Of a stretch of DNA of 5,934 nucleotides, positions 1-5,243 are shown piece by piece (position 1 is the stretch's first letter; each line of letters opens with the position of its first letter). The position numbers were made by a program, and so were the translations under genes. Source of the stretch: Devosia sp. Lineage in GTDB: Bacteria > Pseudomonadota > Alphaproteobacteria > Rhizobiales > Devosiaceae. Below the pieces are notes generated by a model. It worked only from the letters and a program-made list of their open reading frames with translations. It did not search any database and had not been told where the DNA came from. The stretch spans positions 1 through 5,934 of the forward strand of contig JAQGKG010000057.1 of assembly GCA_028290245.1 (NCBI GenBank), given 5' to 3'.

Positions 1-341
1 ATGCAGGTGGCGGCGTCGAACGGGCCTTCGGGGGCGCTTTCGATGTAGCCTTCATGGAGGGTGATGCGATCAAGATGGTCTGCGGCGATCACCTCGGCAG
101 TCTTGAGCATATCGGCGGATGGATCGACGCCGTCGAAGGTCCACCCTGCATGATCGTCGGCAAGCGCCTTGAGCTCCAGCCCGCCGCCGGCGCCGAGCAC
201 CAGTATGTGGCCATCGGCTGGGACACGCTCGGCCAGCAGTTGCGAGGTCATTTTATGCAGGCCAGCAAAGCCGGGCACTTTGCGCGGCGGGCCTTCGGCA
301 TAAGCAGCGGCTTGGTTGCCAGTGAAGGGGGATGAGGTCAT
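1..341 (-). CDS. Class I SAM-dependent methyltransferase, N-terminal part (cut by window edge)
   Basis: The reading frame opens with ATG at 341 and stays open for 113 codons to the left edge, so the C-terminal half is missing. The visible part has a class I (Rossmann) methyltransferase core. Motif I is ILVLGAGGGLEL at residues 46-57, the glycine-rich SAM loop. About 20 residues later comes the acidic end of strand 2, GVDPSADML (residues 71-79), where Asp73 would contact the ribose of SAM. This resembles the broad Methyltransf_12/25 type of small soluble methyltransferases. The substrate cannot be told from this fragment. The start is supported by a GAAGG ribosome-binding site about 9 bases upstream and by the position of motif I near residue 50. 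It is transcribed away from a gap that carries a candidate promoter and palindrome. The family call is firm; any specific function would be a guess. Confidence 0.85.
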   Translation of the reverse strand, partial: MTSSPFTGNQAAAYAEGPPRKVPGFAGLHKMTSQLLAERVPADGHILVLGAGGGLELKALADDHAGWTFDGVDPSADMLKTAEVIAADHLDRITLHEGYIESAPEGPFDAATC

Positions 342-374
342 GGGCGTCGGCCTTCAGATGCGGAGGGGTGCGCA

Positions 375-403
375 TCCATAGACCATCAGACAGAACGTAA
401 CAA
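375..403 (-). promoter_or_regulatory. Candidate sigma-70-type promoter for the methyltransferase gene
   Basis: On the minus strand TTGTTA (403-398) is followed after exactly 17 bases by TATGGA (380-375). This fits -35 and -10 boxes only loosely (4/6 and 3/6 matches). The implied transcription start near 368 would leave a leader of about 27 bases with the GAAGG ribosome-binding site. The -35 box falls inside the palindrome at 395-415, which strengthens the idea that this is a regulated promoter. It is inferred from spacing and position only. Confidence 0.35.
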
Positions 404-415
404 TCATTGTTACGT
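395..415. promoter_or_regulatory. Perfect 21-bp palindrome, candidate repressor operator
   Basis: Two perfect 10-base arms, ACGTAACAAT and ATTGTTACGT, flank a single central C at 405. The site is AT-rich in a GC-rich window and lies just after the patatin stop codon, about 54 bases upstream of the methyltransferase ATG. A dyad this tight with a one-base centre suits a dimeric DNA-binding protein such as a TetR-type repressor better than an RNA hairpin. No U-tract follows on either strand, so a terminator is unlikely. No regulator gene is visible in the window. The dyad is directly seen; the operator role is inferred. Confidence 0.5.
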
Positions 416-419
416 GATA

Positions 420-1292
420 TCACTCGCTTCCAATCACCGGCACTTTGTTCGCGATATAGGCCTCGATCTTGTCACCCAGAATGCGTTTGAAACGCTCCTT
501 CTCGACTTCGGCGTGGGCGAAGATTTCGCGTACGCGCCAGAATTCCAGCGCACCGAAATTAGTAACATGAGGCCGGATGTAAATATCCGGTGGATATGCG
601 GCCATCATATGCGCGGTCAGCGAATGCATCATGATTTGGGCTGAGCCGAACCAGATATCGAGGGCCTTGTGATCGGTCTTAGAAATGCCTTCCGACGGGT
701 CGCCGTTGACATCGATGCCGATCAGGAAATCAGTGTCGATATCAGCTTGATCCAAAGGCAGCGGATTGACCACGCCGCCATCGACTAGGATGTGATTGGC
801 ATAGACCACCGGTTTGAACAGGCTGGGAATGGCGATGGACCCAGCAATCGCGGGTCGCAACAGCCCGGTGTTGAACACCACCTGATGCCAGGACTGGAAA
901 TCGGTCGCCACCACATAAAGCGGGATTTTGAGCTGCTTGAACTCGAGTGGGAAGCCGGGCGGGGTGAAGGCATCGACGATGCTGGTGGCATCGAGCTGCA
1001 TTGAAATGCCGTTTTTGAGAATGCCGCCGATGCCGCGGATTTGGGTGGCCCATAGCTTGGTAGCGATGGTGCGCATAGTGCCCAGCACTTCGTAAGAATG
1101 CTCGCGCAGTTCTTTACCGGTCATGCCGGCAGCCCAGCCGGCGCCAATCAGCGCGCCAATGGAGGTGCCTGAAATCACCGATGGTTTGAGGCCAAGCTCG
1201 TCCATCGCCTCGATATAGGGAATATGCGTCAGCCCGCGGGCAGACCCGCCGCCTAGCGCTACGCCAATCCTTGGTCCCGAAATAGTGTTCAT
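420..1292 (-). CDS. Patatin-like phospholipase, RssA/NTE-type
   Basis: From the ATG at 1292 this encodes 290 residues, close to E. coli RssA (about 300). The family hydrolyses acyl esters of lipids with a Ser-Asp dyad. All landmarks are present: the oxyanion-hole loop ALGGGSARG (residues 12-20), the nucleophile elbow GTSIG with Ser44, and the second dyad residue in VDGGVVNPLP with Asp171. There is no signal peptide or membrane segment, so it is probably cytosolic or peripherally membrane-bound. The start is uncertain. The frame is open upstream to a GTG at 1523, inside purD, and contains a GTG at 1457 and a TTG at 1451, but no ATG, GTG or TTG lies between 1433 and 1293. I chose ATG 1292 because the patatin domain begins directly after it, although its ribosome-binding site (GAGCGGGG) is weak. 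The in-frame stretch upstream has coding-like base use, so a protein of about 345 residues from GTG 1457 is the main alternative. The lipid substrate is unknown. Confidence 0.87.
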   Translation of the reverse strand: MNTISGPRIGVALGGGSARGLTHIPYIEAMDELGLKPSVISGTSIGALIGAGWAAGMTGKELREHSYEVLGTMRTIATKLWATQIRGIGGILKNGISMQLDATSIVDAFTPPGFPLEFKQLKIPLYVVATDFQSWHQVVFNTGLLRPAIAGSIAIPSLFKPVVYANHILVDGGVVNPLPLDQADIDTDFLIGIDVNGDPSEGISKTDHKALDIWFGSAQIMMHSLTAHMMAAYPPDIYIRPHVTNFGALEFWRVREIFAHAEVEKERFKRILGDKIEAYIANKVPVIGSE

Positions 1293-1431
1293 AGCGCCCC
1301 GCTCGACGCCCTTTGATCGCAGCAGGTCGACCAGCTTCTGGCCGCGTATTTGTAGCGGGGTGAGCGGTCGTCGCGGCTTGGTCTCAAGGACGGTCTTGGG
1401 AGAGAATGCGCCGCCGAAGTTTAGGAAGGGT

Positions 1432-2706
1432 TCAAGCCTTGGACCGGGCAATTTCACGCCAACCGATGTCTCGGCGGCTAAAGCCTTCGGGCCAAACAAT
1501 CTGGTCAACGGCTGCATACGCACGCTGTTGCGCCTCGGTTATGTCTTTGCCTAAGGCGGTGGCGTTGAGAACGCGACCACCAGCAGCAAGCAAACGTTCG
1601 CCGTCTCGCTGCGTTCCGGCGTGGAACACGTGAATCGTATCGCTGTTGATGTCGTCGGCGCCCTTGATTTCCGAGCCTTTGCCATAGGGGCCCGGATAGC
1701 CCTCGGTCGCCATGATGACGGTCAGCGCGTATTGGTCTTTCCAGGTCACGTCATGACCCGCCAACGTGCCGGTGGCCACAGCGTGCAGCAGCGGCAGCAG
1801 GTCGCTTTCCATCCGCATTACCATGACCTGCGTTTCGGGATCGCCGAAGCGGGCGTTGTATTCGACGAGCTTAGCGCCCTCGGGCGTCAGCATCAGCCCG
1901 GCATAGAGGACGCCCTGGTAAGGCGTGCCGCGCGCTGCTAGGCCGCGCACTGTCGGCCAGATGACGCGTTCCAGCACTTCCTCATAAATCTCGGGGGTCA
2001 TCACGGGAGCAGGCGAATAGGCGCCCATGCCGCCGGTATTGGGGCCGGTGTCGCCATCGAAGGCACGTTTGTGGTCCTGCGCGGTGGTCAGCGGCAGGAT
2101 GTTTTTGCCATCGCAGAGCACGAATAGGCTGACCTCCTCGCCCTCCATGAACTCCTCGATCACTACCGATGCGCCGGCCGCGCCGAAGGTGCCGGCAAAG
2201 CAGTCGATTACGGCTTCTTCGGCTTCTTCGGTGGTCATCGCCACGGTGACGCCCTTGCCGGCGGCGAGGCCGTCGGCCTTTATCACGATGGGCGCGCTGT
2301 GGGTGTAGAGATAGGCGAGGGCCGCGGCTTCATTGTCGAAGCGGCCGTAGGCGGCGGTGGGAATATCCATCTCGTCGCACAGGGCTTTGGTGAAGCCCTT
2401 GGAGCCTTCAAGCTGGCCAGCGGCTTTGGATGGGCAAAAGCAGGTGAAGCCGGCGGCGCGGATGTCGTCGCCGAGGCCGGCGACGACCTGTGCATCGGGG
2501 CCAACAACGATGAAGTCGATCTGGTGGGAATGGCAGAGCGCGATTACTGCCCCATGGTCGGTGATGTCGACGCTGAGGTTTTCGGCGACCTCTCCGGTGC
2601 CGCCGTTACCCGGCGCGATGAACAGCTTGGTCAGCACCGGAGACTGTGCGATCTTCCAGGCCAACGCATGCTCGCGGCCGCCCGAACCAATCACCAGAAC
2701 CCGCAT
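1432..2706 (-). CDS. purD: Phosphoribosylamine-glycine ligase (GAR synthetase)
   Basis: This is the second enzyme of purine synthesis, joining glycine to 5-phosphoribosylamine with ATP to make GAR in the cytosol. The 424 residues match the usual length (E. coli about 429). The N-terminal domain starts with VLVIGSGGREHA (residues 3-14). The ATP-grasp region follows with QLEGSKGFTK (98-107), IKADGLAAGKGV (142-153), the EEF-EGEEVS segment (184-193) and TAQDHKRAFDGDTGPNTGG (208-226). The family signature RFGDPETQ is at 286-293. ATG 2706 is the start because IGSGGREHA must lie at the N-terminus and GGAGG sits 5 bases upstream; the frame continues to a GTG at 2790 but that part looks non-coding. 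Two usually constant spots differ: GPDAQV (69-74) where GPEAPL is typical, and FCPSK (90-94) where FGP(S/T)K is typical. The ribosome-binding site lies in a hairpin (2711-2730). The gene follows gshA after 155 bases and could have its own promoter. Confidence 0.97.
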   Translation of the reverse strand: MRVLVIGSGGREHALAWKIAQSPVLTKLFIAPGNGGTGEVAENLSVDITDHGAVIALCHSHQIDFIVVGPDAQVVAGLGDDIRAAGFTCFCPSKAAGQLEGSKGFTKALCDEMDIPTAAYGRFDNEAAALAYLYTHSAPIVIKADGLAAGKGVTVAMTTEEAEEAVIDCFAGTFGAAGASVVIEEFMEGEEVSLFVLCDGKNILPLTTAQDHKRAFDGDTGPNTGGMGAYSPAPVMTPEIYEEVLERVIWPTVRGLAARGTPYQGVLYAGLMLTPEGAKLVEYNARFGDPETQVMVMRMESDLLPLLHAVATGTLAGHDVTWKDQYALTVIMATEGYPGPYGKGSEIKGADDINSDTIHVFHAGTQRDGERLLAAGGRVLNATALGKDITEAQQRAYAAVDQIVWPEGFSRRDIGWREIARSKA

Positions 2707-2710
2707 GTGT

Positions 2711-2730
2711 GCCTCCGTAATGTTGGAGGC
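2711..2730 (-). promoter_or_regulatory. Hairpin enclosing the purD ribosome-binding site
   Basis: In the purD mRNA, GCCTCC (2730-2725) can pair perfectly with GGAGGC (2716-2711) across the 8-base loop AACATTAC. The 3' arm contains the whole GGAGG ribosome-binding site, and the ATG follows 4 bases after the stem. With five G-C pairs and one A-U pair the stem should be moderately stable. It could damp or regulate purD translation. The pairing is seen in the sequence; the regulatory effect is inferred. Confidence 0.45.
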
Positions 2731-2779
2731 GTGATGCACGAGCGGGGCGGGAGAGGCAAGGAATTGTTGTCGCAGTGAG

Positions 2780-2812
2780 TCAGTCGACACCCTCCCCTCA
2801 AGGGGGAGGGTG
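2780..2812 (-). repeat. GC-rich palindromic repeat with conserved GTCGACTGA tail
   Basis: A perfect 10-bp inverted repeat (CACCCTCCCC at 2788-2797, GGGGAGGGTG at 2803-2812) encloses a 5-base loop. Read on the minus strand the 3' arm runs on into TCGACTGA. The resulting 18-base string (2797-2780) is identical to 5137-5154 on the plus strand. It lies between gshA and purD. It may cap the gshA transcript as a strong hairpin, but there is no following U-tract, so it is better called a REP-like dispersed repeat than a terminator. Similar CCCTCCCC palindromes are common between genes in Hyphomicrobiales. Confidence 0.65.
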
Positions 2813-2861
2813 GCAGAAAGCTACATCTCGGCTTCTTTGAAAATCTGCGTCAGGTCCCCGT

Positions 2862-4187
2862 TCATTCGCCGCGGAACTTGTCGAGCCAGCGCTCGGCGGG
2901 GGATTTGGCCAGGCGGATGGTTTCTTCGAGCGGGGCGAGGTGAATGGTTTCGTCCTTGCCCTGTGCGTTGAGCCGGTTGCGGCGAACGAGGCCCGCTTCG
3001 GCGATGCCTACGGCCTGCGCAGCGATGTCATAGACATTTGAGCGGTCGTGCGGGGTTTCGAGGCCAAGCCGCGGCACTTCGCGGCGCATGTGGTCGCGCT
3101 CTTCGGCGGACCATGGCTCGATCAGCTCATAGGCGGCTTCGAGGGAGACGTCGTCGTAGAGTAGCCCGGTCCAGAACGCCGATAGCGCTGTCACCGACTT
3201 TTCGTCGCCCATGTCGGCGCCGCGCATTTCTAGGAACTGCTTCAGGCGCACTTCCGGGAAAATCGTCGAGAGGTGGTCTTCCCAATCCTTGATGGTGGGC
3301 TTTTCGCCCGGCAGTTGCGGCAGGTTGCCCTTGAGGAATTCGCGGAAGCTTTCGCCTGAGACGTTCACATAGTCACCGTTGCGGATGACGAAATACATTG
3401 GCACATCAAGCGCATAGTCGGCATATTGCTCAAAGCCGAAGCCCTCGTCGAAGGCGAAAGGCAGCATGCCGGTGCGCGCGTCGTCGGTATTGAGCCAAAT
3501 ATGGCTGCGGAAGCTGAGATAGCCCGAGTCACGGCCTTCGGAGAACGGCGAATCGGCAAACAAGGCCGTCGCCACCGGCTGCAGAGCCACGGAAACACGC
3601 AGCTTCTTGACCATGTCGGCTTCGCTGGCGAAATCGAGATTGGTCTGCACGGTGCAGGAGCGGAACATCATGGAGGTGCCGAGCGTGCCGACCTTTTCCA
3701 TGTATGGCTTCATGATGCCATAGCGCGACTTGGGCATGGCCGGGATCTGGTCGACCGTCCAGATCGGCGTCACGCCAAGGCCGAGAAAATGAATGCCAAG
3801 CGGGGCCGCGACCTTTTTGGTGACGCGCATGTGCTCGGCGAGCTCGTCTGCCGAGGCATGCAGGTCCACCTGGGGTGCACCGGAGAGCTCGAACTGGCCG
3901 CCGGGCTCGAGCGAAATGCCGCCGATGGTGTCGTTGCGCAGGCCAATCGGATTGTCGCCGTCGTAAAAGGGCTCCCAGCCGGTTTCGGCCTGCACGCCAT
4001 CGAGCAGCGCGCGAATGCCGTTCGGGCCTTCGTATTCCACCGGGCGCAGCGGATCGGTGTGGAACACGTGCTTTTCGTGCTCGGTGCCGATGCGCCACTC
4101 ACTCTCGGGCTTAGCGCCCTTTGCCATAGCCTCGATCAGGTCGGCTCGCGATTCGATCGGGGGAGAATAGGTGTCGGCGCCGGCCAT
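2862..4187 (-). CDS. gshA: Glutamate-cysteine ligase, plant/alphaproteobacterial type
   Basis: It catalyses the first, ATP-dependent step of glutathione synthesis, joining cysteine to the gamma-carboxyl of glutamate. The 441 residues match the GCS2 family as found in plants and alphaproteobacteria, not the E. coli GshA type. Recognisable blocks are PIESRADLIEAM (10-21), the active-site strand RIGTEHEK (32-39), GGISLEPGGQFELSGAP (89-105), MPKSRYGIM (151-159) and MMFRSCTVQTNLDF (173-186). The N-terminus and first motif sit where expected. The ATG at 4187 has AGAGGA 6 bases upstream. The gene starts 73 bases after rsmE, so it may be read from the rsmE transcript. A weak promoter-like pair in that gap offers an alternative. 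gshB is not in the window. rsmE next to gshA, with ubiA nearby, is as I recall a familiar order in Hyphomicrobiales, which supports orthology. Confidence 0.96.
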   Translation of the reverse strand: MAGADTYSPPIESRADLIEAMAKGAKPESEWRIGTEHEKHVFHTDPLRPVEYEGPNGIRALLDGVQAETGWEPFYDGDNPIGLRNDTIGGISLEPGGQFELSGAPQVDLHASADELAEHMRVTKKVAAPLGIHFLGLGVTPIWTVDQIPAMPKSRYGIMKPYMEKVGTLGTSMMFRSCTVQTNLDFASEADMVKKLRVSVALQPVATALFADSPFSEGRDSGYLSFRSHIWLNTDDARTGMLPFAFDEGFGFEQYADYALDVPMYFVIRNGDYVNVSGESFREFLKGNLPQLPGEKPTIKDWEDHLSTIFPEVRLKQFLEMRGADMGDEKSVTALSAFWTGLLYDDVSLEAAYELIEPWSAEERDHMRREVPRLGLETPHDRSNVYDIAAQAVGIAEAGLVRRNRLNAQGKDETIHLAPLEETIRLAKSPAERWLDKFRGE

Positions 4188-4225
4188 AAGCAGTCCTCTG
4201 ACGATGAGGGTTCAATGTGGGGCGG

Positions 4226-4253
4226 AACATAGCGTTGCGCCCAAACAAAGCAA
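4226..4253 (-). promoter_or_regulatory. Weak candidate promoter for gshA
   Basis: In the 73-base gap between rsmE and gshA, the minus strand reads TTGCTT (4253-4248), a 16-base spacer, then TATGTT (4231-4226). The matches to sigma-70 boxes are 3/6 and 4/6. The implied leader would be about 32 bases and would include the gshA ribosome-binding site. Position is the main support; chance occurrence is quite possible. Confidence 0.22.
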
Positions 4254-4260
4254 TCGCGTT

Positions 4261-5001
4261 TTATCGCCAATCGCCGATGATGGCTTGAATGACCGCGAGT
4301 GCGGCGACAGCAGCCGTGTCGGCACGCAGGATTCGCGGCCCGAGGCTGATGGGGACAACATACGGGAGGGCGCGGAGCTTGGCGCGTTCGTCGTCGGAAA
4401 AACCGCCTTCGGGCCCGATCAGCACGCCGATCTTTTGATCTCTGAGGCCCTGCAGCGTCTCGACCGGCGAGGACGACGCGGCGCCCTCATCGGCGAGGAT
4501 CAGTTTGCGGTCAGCCGGCCAGGAGTCAATTAGCTTTTCCAGCGTGATTTCCTGCTCCACCGTCGGAACGCTTAGCACTTCGCATTGCTCGGCCGCCTCG
4601 ATGGCATTGGCGACGAGGCGCTCATGCTTGAGCCGGTTGACCTGGGTGAAGCGGGTGATCACCGGCTGGATGGTGCCGGCGCCCATCTCGACGGCCTTCT
4701 GAATCACATAATCCAGCCGCTCGGTCTTGAGCGGGGCAAAGCCATACCAGAGGTCGGACTTTGGCGTTTGCGGGGCGATTTGTTCGATCAGATCGAGGGT
4801 GGCAGATTTCTTGGAATCACTAGACAGGCGGGTGAGCCAAGCACCGTCGCGGCCGTTGAACAGAACCACCTCGTCGCCAACGACCTTGCGCAGCACCGCC
4901 GCGAGATAAAGCGACTGGTCCTTTTCAAGCGTGAGTTGCGCCCCGGCGGTGAGGTCGGGCGTAACGAACAGGCGGGGCAGTGCGGCGTGGCTACGGGGCA
5001 T
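4261..5001 (-). CDS. rsmE: 16S rRNA m3U1498 methyltransferase
   Basis: RsmE methylates N3 of U1498 in 16S rRNA within the small subunit, using SAM. The 246 residues match the family (E. coli 243). The N-terminal PUA-like RNA-binding part begins RLFVTPDL (10-17). The C-terminal SPOUT (trefoil-knot) domain shows APLKTERLDYVIQKAVEMGA (89-108), EAAEQC (135-140), the knot motif LIGPEGGFSDDE (194-205) and SLGPRILRADTAA (219-231), which together form the SAM site. The residue after EAAEQC is Glu141, where Gly is usual; I would not read function into that. ATG 5001 is chosen because RLFV is typically within about 10 residues of the start and GGAAG lies just upstream. The frame stays open to a GTG at 5229, but that extension runs through palindromic repeats and is surely non-coding. 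It is divergent from ubiA and upstream of gshA. Confidence 0.96.
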   Translation of the reverse strand: MPRSHAALPRLFVTPDLTAGAQLTLEKDQSLYLAAVLRKVVGDEVVLFNGRDGAWLTRLSSDSKKSATLDLIEQIAPQTPKSDLWYGFAPLKTERLDYVIQKAVEMGAGTIQPVITRFTQVNRLKHERLVANAIEAAEQCEVLSVPTVEQEITLEKLIDSWPADRKLILADEGAASSSPVETLQGLRDQKIGVLIGPEGGFSDDERAKLRALPYVVPISLGPRILRADTAAVAALAVIQAIIGDWR

Positions 5002-5046
5002 GGATCTTCCAGTCTTGGGCACGATTTTTCTACAAGCGCCGGGCGG

Positions 5047-5146
5047 CACCTCCCCCTGGACGGGGGAGGCTGGGTGGGGGTGCGAGAGCCACGGACACCC
5101 GGGCCAAACATCCCCCTCCCTGACCCTCCCCGCAAGGGGGAGGGTG
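5047..5146. repeat. Inverted pair of GC-rich palindromes (BIME-like, REP-like doublet)
   Basis: Two related units lie head to head. Unit 1 (5047-5082) has an 8-bp stem, CCTCCCCC at 5049-5056 with GGGGGAGG at 5062-5069, and a 5-base loop, followed by CTGGGTGGGGGTG. Unit 2 (5109-5146), in reverse orientation, has a 9-bp stem, ACCCTCCCC at 5123-5131 with GGGGAGGGT at 5137-5145, also a 5-base loop, preceded by CATCCCCCTCCCTG. The reverse complement of unit 2 aligns with unit 1 along its length. This is the layout of a bacterial interspersed mosaic element, probably non-autonomous and mobilised by a RAYT-type transposase elsewhere. It separates rsmE from ubiA. Confidence 0.7.
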
Positions 5147-5173
5147 TCGACTGAAATAATCGTGGGCCAGAAC

Positions 5174-5208
5174 AGCTCTACTAGCTGATCGAGCTTTAGA
5201 GTAGAGCT
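5174..5208. repeat. Nine-base inverted repeat with 17-base loop
   Basis: AGCTCTACT at 5174-5182 is perfectly repeated in reverse as AGTAGAGCT at 5200-5208. The loop (5183-5199) itself holds a near-palindrome, AGCTGATCGAGCT. It lies 35-70 bases upstream of the ubiA start, in its probable leader or promoter region. It may be an operator, a leader hairpin or part of the neighbouring repeats; the sequence does not decide. Confidence 0.4.
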
Positions 5209-5210
5209 CT

Positions 5211-5240
5211 CCTCAGCCTGTCGAACCACGAGGTCGTGGC
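5211..5240 (+). repeat. REP-like fragment carrying the ubiA ribosome-binding region
   Basis: The stretch CCTCAGCCTGTCGAACCAC-GAGG (5211-5233) resembles the widespread alphaproteobacterial repeat built around GAGC(C/T)TGTCGAA between CCTC and GAGG ends; this comparison is from memory. It continues into a small dyad, CCACG (5226-5230) with CGTGG (5235-5239). Its GAGG at 5230-5233 is the best available ribosome-binding site for ubiA, 10 bases before the ATG, and would sit in the loop and edge of this small hairpin. Confidence 0.4.
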
Positions 5241-5243
5241 ACT

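Noticed and set aside
395..415. Terminator of the patatin gene
   Set aside because: The arms are AT-rich, the centre is a single base that cannot form a loop without opening the stem, and no U-tract follows.
2707..2790. N-terminal extension of purD to a GTG at 2790
   Set aside because: PurD proteins begin directly at the VLVIGSGGREHA segment, and ATG 2706 has a strong ribosome-binding site; the extension starts inside a repeat hairpin.
2788..2812. Rho-independent terminator after gshA
   Set aside because: The stem is strong, but no run of T follows on the minus strand (the next bases are TCGACTGA), and the sequence recurs as a dispersed repeat.
3426..4232. A 268-codon plus-strand open frame opposite gshA
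   Set aside because: It lies antisense to a clearly conserved gene, reads as low-complexity A/G/R/H-rich protein typical of the reverse frame of GC-rich coding DNA, and shows no recognisable motif.
4585..5154. A 189-codon plus-strand open frame opposite rsmE
   Set aside because: It is the antisense shadow of rsmE continued into the repeat region and has no family resemblance.
5002..5229. N-terminal extension of rsmE to a GTG at 5229
   Set aside because: The added 76 residues are the translation of the palindromic repeats and intergenic DNA, and the RsmE family starts near residue 1 of the ATG 5001 version.
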